A program made the position numbers and the translations under genes. This document shows, one piece after another, positions 53,605 through 64,000 of a DNA stretch of 64,000 nucleotides. Origin of the DNA: Ecdyonurus torrentis (Eukaryota > Arthropoda > Insecta > Ephemeroptera > Heptageniidae); assembly GCA_949318235.1 (NCBI GenBank), contig OX439128.1, forward strand, positions 54,423,164-54,487,163, in the 5' to 3' direction. A model generated the notes under the pieces. The model saw only the letters and a program-made list of their open reading frames with translations, was not told the origin of the DNA and did no database searches. How positions within the stretch are numbered: the stretch's first letter is position 1; the number at the start of each line of letters is the position of its first letter.

Positions 53605-54050
53605 ATCGGCGCAGTGGTTAGCATACTTGTTATCCATGCCGTGGGCCAGCGTTCGATATCTGCAGAGGAACTTTTCATGAAGAGTCACCTGTGCTTGGTA
53701 TGGAATGTTGGTTCGTGGTGTGGCTTGACTTGTGTGTGTGCTACTGAGTTGCAGAGGTCGGCCAGGCATCCATGGTAATACTTGGATGTCCACGCATGCA
53801 GTGCACTGTGGTTTCCTGCATGCACCACCCTGTCGAATGACTGGGCAGTTCCTAACTATATAGGCCACAGCCGCTACCTTCCAATCCTTTCTACCAACAC
53901 TCTACCTCTTCCTTCTACATCCTTTCATCCCTCAAAGGGTAGATCAGGTTTAACACGGGTGCTTGCGCCTTTCCTGGCTACCTTCTGTCACTGCTCAACG
54001 GTCCTCTCGAATACGGGGGCTTTGTAAGACATACAGTAAAACAACAGAAT
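53605..54050 (+). mobile_element. tRNA-derived SINE (third type)
   Basis: ATCGGCGCAGTGGTTAGCATA is A-box-like and AGCGTTCGATATC a weak B-box. The GC-rich body of about 400 bases ends in (CA)n and (TA)n at 54050-54122. The overall plan resembles the SINE at 38336. Confidence 0.6.
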
Positions 54051-54124
<74 letters not shown>

Positions 54125-54231
54125 CATAAATATTATGTTGTACAGTATACATAGTAATGTATTTCTAATTTAGCATCGTTTATGCTATAATGACATAAAT
54201 GCAGAATAAATTATATAATTTATTCGTTTCC

Positions 54232-54235
<4 letters not shown>

Positions 54236-54328
<93 letters not shown>
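54236..54328. repeat. (TA)n tract
   Basis: Two blocks of TA with an AATA break. 54329-54734 holds no recognised feature apart from an (ATT)n/(CTT)n patch at 54590-54620. Confidence 0.9.
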
Positions 54329-54329
<1 letters not shown>

Positions 54330-54734
54330 CTTATGTTAATTATAAATGATGTATATATTATATACAGTATAATATATTGTGTATTTTATTTTAAATAAGG
54401 ATTAGGTGAAAGAAAAGCACATTTTATTATAATTATTATTTATTATGAAGTTCTTTTGTTTCTTCTTCTGTAACACCAACACCGGAATCCTACTTGATTC
54501 AAGGCGAAGGTGAGAATAATCCAGTACCAATTATCTGTTAGAAACTGCAGGTGGTATACAGAGGGGTCACAAACTAAGCACTTTGCGCACGATTATTATT
54601 ATTATTTCTTCTTCTTCTTAGGCTACGATGATGTTTCCTCTTCCAAGATGATTCTATAAACCGACAAGTGGATACAAATGGTAATGGTGATCACGCAACT
54701 TTTACAACTGAACATTTTCTGCCGCATCATTTTT

Positions 54735-54940
54735 ATATAGACTGTGTATGCGCATGACGTCATATATAATACCTTTTGACTTTGACGCCATACTAGTATA
54801 GTGAATAACATTGCTAAGCATAGGACACACCGACACACTTGGGTTTTTAATTACTTTCTGTGAAAAATAGGTTGATTTTTTGTTAATATTATTTTTTTTT
54901 ATAAATACTTGGATTCGTATTCAGTATTTTTAAACTGGCA
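54735..54940 (-). mobile_element. Family A MITE, copy 13 (diverged, truncated)
   Basis: TATAGACTGTGTATGCGCATG, TGACGTCAT and AACATTGCTAAGCATAGGAC; the rest breaks off near AAACTGGCA. Confidence 0.6.
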
Positions 54941-54949
54941 TTTTTTTTT

Positions 54950-55830
54950 TATTATTATCATTAACACACAATACATAATAATACATAATATATCCAACCA
55001 AGGCAATGCCTTAACGGTTGGTTCACACATAAAGAAAAATAAAGTATGTCATTTTATATTGTTAGTTAGAATATTTTTATTATATATTTAAATTTTTATT
55101 ATAATATAATACAATATATATATATATATATATTTCTTAAGAAATATTCAATCTTCAAGAAAATAAAATAAATAATATAAACAAAGATAAAGAGAAAAAA
55201 AACAAACATGAAATTACTTATATATAGAGACCGGATTAAATGTTGATTTATTTGACAAAAAAGTAACAAAAACAGGTGATTTTTTGAGCCAATAATGTTG
55301 GCAAAATGTTGAAAAATGTTGACTTTTTTGAAAAAATGTTGAAAAATGTTGAAAATTATAAAATAGCATAAAAATTGTTTATTTATGCTCTCGCAATGAT
55401 TACACAAACTTTTACTCGTTTTTTTTAAGGTTTCTAAAATTTCATAAAAATAAATATTCAAAATACATTAAATAATAATAATCGACTTGTTAAATTCCAG
55501 GTTTTAAGATATTTTTCTATATTTACTAAAATTTTCAGTTTATAATATTTTCCAACGTTTAGATAAAAAGTCCATAATACTAGAGACAGTGGTAAAACTA
55601 TCGCGTTTTTATTGTGACACCGATGGTAAACTAGCTATCTGATTGGCTGGAGGGTTGCCACTATACCTTATCTCTCAAGTTCAAATTTTTATCCCCAAGA
55701 TTTTCGTTGTTATTCAATGTATAACAACTATACCCAAAATACTACTGAATATTTTCAGAGCTCATCGTAGTTGTCAGATGAGGGAGTTTTTTTTTTTTTA
55801 ATTACCATAGGGTATCATGAGTTTAAATTG
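54950..55830. other. AT-rich intergenic sequence
   Basis: Contains a short (TA)n at 55112-55131 and a fragment at 55226-55350 starting TAGAGACCGGATTAAATGTTG, with GTTGAAAAATG repeats. That fragment is like the nested element at 50051. Nothing else recognised. Confidence 0.45.
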
Positions 55831-55852
55831 TTATATATATATATATATATAT

Positions 55853-56428
55853 ATCAGGGGCGGCTCGTGAAGTTTATGACTAGGCAAGCACTCGGTGATA
55901 GCTTATATATTCTGGGGGGGGGGGGGGGATAGCCCGCCGCAGGCGCCGATTTTTTTTAGACCACGTGGTCCCTTATAATCTTTGATTTTCGACAAAAAAA
56001 AAGCATGTTATCTGAACCTTAAAGCAACAATCATTTTGATTTTTTATAACGAAAATTTTCAAAGAAATTGTGCTGTTAACATTTTTTTTTTAATTATATA
56101 TTTTATTTACTATAATGACTAATGAATAAACTATATATAAAAGAGTATTGTAAAAGTAGTGTATAAATTAGATTTTTCACAAAATCGTACGTAAATATTT
56201 TTATAAAGAGCATGTTATTTAATATTATTATTGCGCATTTATTTTTATTTTATTCTCTTCTGTACAAACATTTATTCATATAAATGTATGGCATTATTTT
56301 ATAAAAAATAATAATTAAAACGTGGATTTTTTGTTACTATAATTAAATTATATTGGATCGAATTTAACTGCAACTAGTGCAACTATACGGTACAATTGGG
56401 CTATTCAGTTTTTATTTCAAAAGAAAAG

Positions 56429-56514
<86 letters not shown>

Positions 56515-57978
56515 TAACTGCCCGATTAGATAATTGCAAATGTACGGCCCTATTTATCGTTTATTATATTTGTTTTGCTTTAATTTATATGCCAAAGCAA
56601 ACTATATAAAAAAAAATTAAAATATTTGATTTTTAAATCAGTTTACAAACACCATGCCCGAAAAAAACTAAACACTGTCATTTTTCATGTCACGGTTTTT
56701 ATTATTTAAAAATTGACAAAATAAATAATAACTTTAGCTAAATTCAGGCACATTTGTTAATATTTCCCCTCCCTTTTTCGGTACAATAGATCATTTTAAA
56801 AATAAATAGTCCTCTCCGTTATACCTTTTCCAGGTTATTCTTATAATAATATTTTTAATGGAGCTTGTCGGTTTAGCGTGCTGGCAAACGTGGGGATGTT
56901 ATATAAGGATCCTCTAATGTAACATTTATGCTTGGGCTTATAATTGTATTTTTTTTTTTTTTTTCCGATTATCTGAACAAACTACACCAATTCCGTATAT
57001 TTAAATGAGAAAAACTAGACACACTTTTACGTTTTTAAAGCCATAGAATTTTTTTTTAAGAATTTTTGACAGTGATTATCCTTCATATTGAGCTCATTTA
57101 CTGTAAAAAGTTTCAAAAAATAAAAACCGCGCTTTGTCTCGATCTCTCTCTTTATTTGTTTTTTTATAAATAATATTCTTAATATTTTTGGCTATGTATA
57201 AATTACAAAATAATAATAATAAAATTTAAAAGACATCATCAAATCACGCCAGTGAAATTATTTAAAAGTATATAATATATTATATAAAGCAAATAAGGTA
57301 ATTGAGAGCAAAAAATTGCATTTAATTGATTCATGTAATTTACTATTCATGTTTTTAAAAAATGAAATTTATTTAAAGTGTGTGATCTATTGATTTACAC
57401 ATATATCCAAAGTTTCATATTTTTAAAACACTTTTTACATATAAATTACACGACTTTTTATTCATATTTTAGCATAGACTGCAACATATCACGCTATTGC
57501 TAATTAGTCGTTACGCATACGACAACATTAAAGTCACACATTTATAGACAAAATAACACAGATTCAGGAAATGTTTCTATTTTTTCAATCCAACAATTAG
57601 ATATTGAGTTATTAATTTTTTTAAAAAAGGTGCAAGCATTTTTTTGAAGTGCTTTCACGACGTCTATTCAGAAGCATTGTAGCCTCCCGTCCCCCCTCTT
57701 TTTTTCTCAACGCTAGAGCTATAGCGACGTATGCTCCTGTAGTGTGGAGCTTTCACAATTTTTATTGAGGAGGGGCGCTGCATACGTGATTTTTTTTTAT
57801 GAAGGCGCGCTTTGTTTTTAATGAATACAAATTAGAAAAAACATAGAAAATAGATAAAAATTAGATACAAAATATGAAAAATAACTTTCTTTATTGAATT
57901 ATGGAATAAAACCTTTTTGATCGATTTTCTATAGGCATATGCACTGCTTGCAGGGCTTACATGCACCAGCCGCCCCTG
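55853..57978. mobile_element. hAT-like non-autonomous element, about 2.1 kb
   Basis: TATATCAGGGGCGGCTCGTGA at the left and CACCAGCCGCCCCTGATATA at the right. CAGGGGCGGC is a common end of hAT transposons (general knowledge). The interior holds poly-G (55914-55928), (GA)n (56431-56512) and AT-rich sequence, with no transposase frame. The flanks are (TA)n, so an 8-bp target duplication cannot be told apart. Confidence 0.6.
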
Positions 57979-58097
57979 ATATATATATATATTCACTTTT
58001 TTTTTTAATTTTGAGTTAACATTATTACATGCGACGTCAAAAAAAAATAATAATTGACTTAAAATCTCAAAATTTCGTAATTAAAAACATTTAATGT

Positions 58098-58114
58098 TCC
58101 CCCCCCCCCCCCCT
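58098..58114. repeat. Poly-C run
   Basis: About 16 C in a row. Confidence 0.9.
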
Positions 58115-58168
58115 TTATAGAAGCTTTACCTAGAATTTTTGTTTTAAAATAAACAATGACAGCATATA

Positions 58169-58323
58169 TAGGTTGTTTGCACTCATGTTAAAGTTGACGC
58201 CATATTAGATAACTCAATAACATAGACAAAACCTACTTTTGTCCTATGCTGAGCAATGCTATTCACAACTCCAGAATGGCCTCCAAGTGCATTAAATATG
58301 ACGTCATCCGTATACACCCTGTA
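58169..58323 (+). mobile_element. Family A MITE, copy 11 (internally deleted)
   Basis: TATAGGTTGTTTGCACTCATG at the left, CCGTATACACCCTGTA at the right; about 150 bases of the middle are gone. Confidence 0.78.
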
Positions 58324-58338
58324 TGTTTCTGAACCATA

Positions 58339-58646
58339 TATAGGGTGTATGCGGATGACGTCATATTTATTGCGCTTGGAGGCCATACTGTAGTAGTGAA
58401 TTACATTGCTCAGCATAGGACAAACTTCATTTAAGTCCATTTTCTTTGGGAAATCGTTTAATTTTTTGTTCATGTTATTTTTCTCACATACTTGAGATAC
58501 TAATTCAACATATTTACAACATCAATGCTCTCAAAAATATTGCATAGTGGTTTTAAACTGACAAAATGATTTTTTTTCCTATGTCACCCATGTTATTGAG
58601 TTATCCAACATGGCGTCAACTTTAACATGAATGCATACACCCTATA
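58339..58646 (-). mobile_element. Family A MITE, copy 10
   Basis: TATAGGGTGTATGCGGATGA at the left, GAATGCATACACCCTATA at the right; complete, 15 bases from the deleted copy and opposite to it. Confidence 0.9.
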
Positions 58647-58752
58647 GACATGTTCAATTTCAAATTTTATTATTATAATTATGATATTTATTAATGGATA
58701 ATTAACTCAACAAGTCTTGTTTCCCGTTAATTATTCTTCCAAGCACCTGTTT

Positions 58753-58783
<31 letters not shown>

Positions 58784-58800
58784 GTACAATAAATCTATAT

Positions 58801-59000
58801 NNNNNNNNNNNNNNNNNNNNNNNNNNNNNNNNNNNNNNNNNNNNNNNNNNNNNNNNNNNNNNNNNNNNNNNNNNNNNNNNNNNNNNNNNNNNNNNNNNNN
58901 NNNNNNNNNNNNNNNNNNNNNNNNNNNNNNNNNNNNNNNNNNNNNNNNNNNNNNNNNNNNNNNNNNNNNNNNNNNNNNNNNNNNNNNNNNNNNNNNNNNN
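58801..59000. other. Assembly gap (200 N)
   Basis: Exactly 200 N, so probably of conventional size. Poly-T at 58758-58783 precedes it. The sequence just after it is the middle of a family A MITE. Confidence 0.99.
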
Positions 59001-59199
59001 ATTTTTGAGAGCATTGATGTTGTTAACAGGTTGAATTAGTATCTCAAGTATGGGAGAAAAATAATAATGACTAAAAAATAGCTAATTTACCAAAGAAAAT
59101 AGCCAAAAACTACGTTTGTCCTATGCTGAGCAATGTTATTCATTACTCAAGAAGAGCATCGAAAAGCATGCAGAATGACGTCATGCGTACACACCCTAT
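59001..59199 (+). mobile_element. Family A MITE, copy 12 (left part in the gap)
   Basis: TTTTTGAGAGCATTGATGTTG to GCGTACACACCCTAT; diverged but collinear with family A. Confidence 0.75.
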
Positions 59200-59252
59200 T
59201 GTTTGTATTACTGGACTTAAAAAATGTAAAGAGAATTATAGTGAAAATATAG

Positions 59253-59594
59253 TTAAAGCCATAGACCACATAAAAAACATGTGCTTTTTAATGAATAAAC
59301 ACGAAATGGGATCTTCAAAACTGATAACAATTTTAACCTAAATGTTAATGTAGCCCCACAAGAGAGCGTGAAAATACTGTAAAGTATGCAATTTGCGTGA
59401 AAAGTCATGTTTATGACGTCAGAAACATGCAAAAATTAGTATAAAAATGTTGTGCGGGTTGCATAAATCGAATTTTCTGATCACTGGTACGGGGCTACTG
59501 TTGGGTTTTGAAATAAACTAAAGTTATTTATGTAAATCCCATCAAGTGTTTTGTGATATAAATGCTTATGTTTTTCTCTGGTCTATTCCTTTAA
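59253..59594 (-). mobile_element. Family B MITE, copy 10
   Basis: TTAA borders; AGCCATAGACCACAT at the left, CTCTGGTCTATTCCT at the right. Confidence 0.9.
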
Positions 59595-59665
59595 ACTTTT
59601 ATCTATTTCCGGTCCAAGTCGGTCCCGTCTTCGTTATAATATATGAATTACTTAAATATTCCCTA

Positions 59666-59835
<170 letters not shown>

Positions 59836-59862
59836 CTAATTAAATATTTGTGACTTCAACAG

Positions 59863-59976
59863 AGCAAGAGTTTGGTGTCGAGACACGTGTCATCCAGGTG
59901 GACTTCAGCGTGGCAGACAGTCTGACCTACCTCAAACTTCAAGGTCAACTCAATGACCTTGACATTGGAATTCTAG
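59863..59976 (+). CDS. Dehydrogenase internal exon a
   Basis: Acceptor TTCAACAG after a long (TA)n tract. Phase 1 start; encodes QEFGVETRVIQVDFSVAD and LNDLDIGIL, the strand region before NNVG. Donor GTAATG. Confidence 0.83.
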
Positions 59977-62471
59977 GTAATGTTTTACTGGTTTAATAAC
60001 AATACTAATTAATTTAAGGCGGGAAATCAGGTAGTACGGGTTTTGACTAAAAAATTATAAAGAAAAAATCTGAACAAAAAACATGATTATATAATATCCT
60101 AACATACCTAAATATCAACGTTGATTTGGCCTAAGTCATTGATTTACAATTTATTTACACTCACAAAATGTCAGGTGCAGGTTTGTGACGTCACAGCTCG
60201 CTAGTCAACGTGCGCTGAAACCAGTGAGTTGTGACGTCACTAACCCGCACCTGACATTTCGTGAATGTAAAATAAATTTGAAATATTTTTTTATTTTATT
60301 ACTTACAATATTTGTTACTTGTGTTTTTACTTTAAAGGCATAGACCAGATAAAACAACATGTGCTTTTTAATGAAAAAACATGAAATGTGATTTTCAAAA
60401 CTGATGACAATTTTTACCAGAATGTTAATGTAGCCCCACGAGAGAACGTGAAAATATTGTAAAGTATGCAATTTGCGTGAATATTTATGTTTATGACGTC
60501 AGAGTCATGCAAAAATTAGTATGAAAATGTTGTGCAGGTTGCATAAATCAAAATTTCTGATCACTGCTACGTAGTTGGGTTTTGAAACAAACTAAAGTTA
60601 TTTATGTAAGTCCCTTCAATTGTTTTGTTACATAAATACTTATGTTTTTCTCTGGTCTATTACTTTAAACAGTGAATAACGTTGGCGTGATCGTGCCGTA
60701 CCCCCAGCGACTGTATGAGATGAGTGACGAGCTGATTTGGCAACACGTCAACGTGAACGTGGCAGCGATCACTTTGATGACACGTCTCGTGCTGCCAGAT
60801 ATGCAACAGAGGAGACGTGGCGCGATCGTCAACTTGTCGTCCGTGGCAGCCATAGCTCCCACACCTTATATGGCAGTTTATGCCGCTAGTAAAGTACGTA
60901 TGGAAATATCCTTCTCTACCTACCTGAAATCAGGTGAATTAAAAAAAAAAAAAAATCTGAAAAAGTTATACTAATGCTGTTCGTAAACCCTGTTCTTTTG
61001 CACTAAAACATGCGCATTCCATTTGAATAACCAAAGGCGATCGTCATTTTTGGTACAGAGAACAGGGGTTACTAACAGCATTATTGTTATTTTTTATTTT
61101 AAAAAGTTTATAATTTAAATAAAATTTGCCGCTTAAATTTGAATTTCCACAATTGTACGTAATATTTAACGTGCAATAACTTAAATCTTTGATCGTGTTT
61201 TCATATGTTTGACATTGCTAAACTTTTAAGTAACATTTCTTCTTTACTTTGTGTTAATATTATAATTAGCGACCGTCTAGTTGGCGAGATATCAGTCGCT
61301 CAACTGAATTAACTCAGATGTGACGCAACATTAATGACAATAGATTTTAATGTTCATCATCAGTTAACCACTCCCTCCCTCCCTCCCTCCATCCCTTCAT
61401 TTTGTTTTTAATTTTTTTTTCTGAATTAAAAAATCCAAAAAAATATATGCATGCATATATTGAATACATAAAAAAAAAATAATAATAAAAAATAAAAAAG
61501 ACGAAGGAGAAGATGTCCGCACAATTTTAGGCTTCCTAACTTACAAACAGGCTGAAAGCGTTGCCTACCTTCACAGGCGGCTAGACTTTATAATAATTAA
61601 AATATATATTATATATTATTATATACATATTATTTTATAAAACATCATAATTATATTATGAAAGTATGCTGTTACAATGCATACTCACTCACTCACTCAC
61701 TCACTCACTCACTCACTCACTCACTCACTCACTCACTCACTCACTCACTCACTCACTCACTCACTCACTCACTCACTCACTCACTCACTCACTCACTCAC
61801 TCACTCACTCACTCACTCACTCACTCACTCACTCACTCACTCACTCACTCACTCACTCACTCACTCACTCACTCACTCACTCACTCACTCACTCACTCAC
61901 TCACTCACTCACTCACTCACTCACTCACTCACTCACTCACTCACTCACTCACTCACTCACTCACTCACTCACTCACTCACTCACTCACTCACTCACTCAC
62001 TCACTCACTCACTCACTCACTCACTCACTCACTCACTCACTCACTCACTCACTCACTCACTCACTCACTCACTCACTCACTCACTCACTCACTCACTCAC
62101 TCACTCACTCACTCACTCACTCACTCACTCACTCACTCACTCACTCACTCACTCACTCACTCACTCACTCACTCACTCACTCACTCCCTCCCTCCCTCCC
62201 TCCCTCACTCACTCACCTACTCACACACATATATATTCTCCAGGCATACATAGACTATTTCTCCGAGGCACTACATGCAGAGTGCCGCAGATACAACGTC
62301 CACGTGCAGACACTACGTCCTTGTTATGTCAACACTCGCATGGTCAGCTACAGTGACCAGCTGAGTGCTGGAGGACTGATGGTGCCCAGTGCTGATGTGT
62401 ACGCCAAGCATGCGGTCAGTACGCTGGGACTGCAGGGGGCTACCTGCGGCTACTGGCCACACTCAATACAG
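59863..62471 (+). CDS. Short-chain dehydrogenase, HSD17B12/HSDL1-like, partial gene
   Basis: Three internal exons: 59863-59976, 60673-60893, 62244-62471, joined in frame to about 187 residues. Seen: LDIGILVNNVGV (NNVG motif), NVNVAAIT with the catalytic Asn, GAIVNLSSVAA with the catalytic Ser, and VYAASKAY with the YxxxK pair, then PCYVNTRM. The whole N-S-Y-K set is present, so unlike vertebrate HSDL1 (Tyr lost) this enzyme should be active. NNVG and the following sequence match the HSD17B12/HSDL1 branch, which reduces 3-ketoacyl-CoA or steroids. The cofactor motif TGxxxGIG is not found upstream in the window; it may lie beyond the gap at 58801-59000. The last exon ends at a donor, and no further exon is seen up to 64000. 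Codons are clearly richer in G/C than in the other two genes. Confidence 0.86.
60072..60283. mobile_element. Family C MITE, copy 6 (partial)
   Basis: GAACAAAAAACATG, ATATCCTAACATACC and both TGACGTCA arms are present; the outer ends are lost. Confidence 0.75.
60332..60668 (-). mobile_element. Family B MITE, copy 11, next to an acceptor
   Basis: TTAA at 60332 and 60665; AGGCATAGACCAGAT at the left, CTCTGGTCTATTACT at the right. The right TTAA is followed by ACAG, the acceptor of dehydrogenase exon b. Confidence 0.92.
60673..60893 (+). CDS. Dehydrogenase internal exon b (NNVG, Ser, YxxxK)
   Basis: G|TG gives Val of VNNVG. Holds the catalytic Asn, Ser, Tyr and Lys, ending AASK before donor GTACGT. 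The acceptor (AAACAG) is four bases after the TTAA that ends a family B MITE, which provides the pyrimidine-rich tract. Confidence 0.87.
60973..61083. repeat. Small palindromic repeat (AACCCTGTTCT), copy 2
   Basis: ATGCTGTTCGTAAACCCTGTT at the left, AACAGGGGTTACTAACAGCAT at the right; matches 4166-4282. Confidence 0.7.
61090..61310 (-). repeat. Remnant of the GGGGGTAGG TTAA-type element
   Basis: AAATTTGAATTTCCACA, TTTGATCGTGTTTTCATATG and GGCGAGATATCAGTCG match the right part of 52001-52402. 61310-61680 has (CCCT)n at 61376-61392 and nothing else. Confidence 0.7.
61682..62220. repeat. (CTCA)n array, about 130 units
   Basis: Almost perfect CTCA for about 500 bases, then four CCCT units and a few more CTCA. 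It ends 23 bases before dehydrogenase exon c. Confidence 0.97.
62244..62471 (+). CDS. Dehydrogenase internal exon c
   Basis: Acceptor TTCTCCAG after a (CTCA)n array. Encodes AYIDYFSEALHAECRRYNV, LRPCYVNTRMVSY, VPSADVYAKHAVSTLG and GYWPHSIQ. Phase 0 at both ends. Donor GTATCA. More exons must follow outside the window. Confidence 0.86.
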
Positions 62472-62536
62472 GTATCAATGACCAGTCGTGCAAATTACCT
62501 TTTTTGTTTTCTAATTCTTCATTTGTTTGTACGTTT

Positions 62537-62741
62537 GATCGTTCGTTCGTTCGTTCGTTCGTTCGTTCGTTCGTTCGTTCGTTCGTTCGTTCGTTCGTTC
62601 GTTCGTTCGTTCGTTCGTTCGTTCGTTCGTTCGTTCGTTCGTTCGTTCGTTCGTTCGTTCGTTCGTTCGTTCGTTCGTTCGTTCGTTCGTTCGTTCGTTC
62701 GTTCGTTCGTTCGTTCGTTCGTTCGTTCGTTCGTTCGTTCG
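62537..62741. repeat. (GTTC)n array, about 51 units
   Basis: Perfect GTTC units, 65 bases after exon c. 62742-63035 has no further feature. Confidence 0.97.
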
Positions 62742-63035
62742 CTCCTTCCTTGCATTCAATATAATTTTCCATACAAGTTAGCTGCAAGGTAAGGTAGTGT
62801 CAACATATTTACATACATAAAATGTAAAGTATACATAGCGACTGCGCATTTCGTTTGTTTTCTGTAAATTCTAATTCTATCTATTTTTCCGTTCTGAAGG
62901 TTGGCTATTTTTAATTGTTATAATAATTTTTGTTGTTGAAAAATTGAACTTTCACTATATAAAAGTAGATCGTGTTTATGAGGCGAACTCGGAAATATGA
63001 GAAATAACTGCGCCGTGGTATCTTACCTTCTTACA

Positions 63036-63377
63036 TTAAAGGAATAGAACAGAGAAAAACATAAGCATTTATATCACAAAACACTTGATGGGATTTACAT
63101 AAATAACTTTAGTTTGTCTCAAAAACCAACAGTAGCCCCGTAGCAGAGATTAGAAAATTCGATTTATGCATCCCACATAACATTTTCATATTAATTTTTG
63201 CATGTTTCTGACGTCATTAACGTGAATTTTCACGTAAATTGCATACTTTACAGTTTTTTACGTTCTCTCGTGGGGCCACATTAATATTCTGGTAAAAATT
63301 GTCATCAGTTTTGAAGATCCCATTTCGTGTTTATTCATTAAAAAGCACACGTGGTTTTGTGTGGTCTATGGCTTTAA
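63036..63377 (+). mobile_element. Family B MITE, copy 12
   Basis: TTAAAGGAATAGAACAGAG at the left, GTGGTCTATGGCTTTAA at the right. Confidence 0.9.
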
Positions 63378-63414
63378 CTAAATACTCTATGCTTATATAC
63401 TCCCCCTCTCTCAT

Positions 63415-64000
63415 TGATTGCTCGATTGTTGTATTGATTGATTGATTTTTTTTGATTGATTGATAGGTGCAGTGATTGATTGATTGACTGATTGATTGAT
63501 TAATGGATTGATAGATAGATTGATTGATTGATGGATCGATGGATCGATCGATTGATTGAAAAATTGATAGGTGTACTGATTGATTGACTGTTTGATTGAT
63601 TGATTAATTGATTGATTGACTGTTTGATTGATTGACTGTTTGATTGATTGATTGATTGATTCATTGATTGATTGATTGATCGATTGATTATTTGATTGAT
63701 TGATAGATAGATTGATTGAATAATCGATGGATCGATGGATCGATCGATTGATTGAATAATTGATAGGTGTACTGATTGATTGACTGTTTGATTGATTGAT
63801 TCATTGACTGATTGATTGATTGATTGATCGATCGATCGATGGATCGATCGATTGATTGAATAATTGATAGGTGTACTGATTGATTGATTGATTGATCGAT
63901 CGATCGACGGAGCGATCGATTGATTAAATTCTTGATAGGTGCACTGATTGATTGACTGTTTGATTGATTGATTAATTGATTGATTGACTGTTTGATTGAT
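63415..64000. repeat. Imperfect (GATT)n array
   Basis: GATTGATT units mixed with GACTGTTT, GATCGATC and GATAGGTG variants. Longer blocks such as AATTGATAGGTGTACTGATTG recur, so there is a higher-order repeat. It runs to the window end. Confidence 0.93.

Noticed and set aside
58717..59039. Frames across the N gap
   Set aside because: They exist only because N was translated as unknown residues.
61677..62792. A 371-codon frame joining the (CTCA)n array, a dehydrogenase exon and the (GTTC)n array
   Set aside because: The array parts are intronic; only 62244-62471 is conserved, and it has proper acceptor and donor sites.

Overview
The window reads as AT-rich nuclear DNA of an invertebrate animal, most likely an arthropod. 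The reasons are spliced genes with GT-AG introns, an ABC half-transporter resembling the arthropod ABCH ("ABCG23-like") group, a class A receptor with an NRY motif like insect Tre1/moody receptors, tRNA-derived SINEs, a LINE reverse-transcriptase remnant, and very many MITE/foldback elements and microsatellites. The species cannot be named from the sequence. A 200-base run of N (58801-59000) marks an assembly gap.

Three real protein genes are visible, all on the + strand. (1) 422-27945: a 16-exon ABC transporter. Every exon junction keeps frame and the joined product is 705 codons: Walker A, Q-loop, LSGGE signature (built across an exon junction), Walker B and H-loop, then an ABC2-type membrane domain. 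(2) 35968-49891: a 6-exon class A GPCR of about 317 residues, with NRY, FLLCFLP and NPFIY motifs but an unusually short second extracellular loop. (3) 59863-62471: three internal exons of a short-chain dehydrogenase of the HSD17B12/HSDL1 type, with the catalytic N-S-Y-K set present. Its 5' end lies upstream or in the gap and its 3' end beyond the window. There is no sign that the three genes act in one pathway.

The rest is mobile and repetitive DNA. Family A (about 310 bp, TA target, ends TATAGGGTGTATGC) has about 13 copies. Family B (about 340 bp, TTAA target) has about 12. Family C (about 315 bp, nearly palindromic, TTAA target) has about 6. There are further TTAA-type elements, foldbacks whose ends start CGA and sit in (TA)n tracts, nested composites and several near-perfect palindromes of about 480 bp.

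The most unusual signal is that tandem arrays grow out of the 5' splice sites of the ABC gene. A 114-bp unit present 17 times carries the last 38 bases of exon 1, its GTAAGT donor and the end of a foldback element. A 29-bp unit present 9 times carries the end of exon 15 and its donor. A (TATC)n array of about 570 bp starts inside the donor of intron 2. A second theme is mobile elements within a few bases of splice sites, including a MITE that supplies the tract upstream of a dehydrogenase acceptor. A third is the octamer TGACGTCA, which recurs in otherwise unrelated MITE families.
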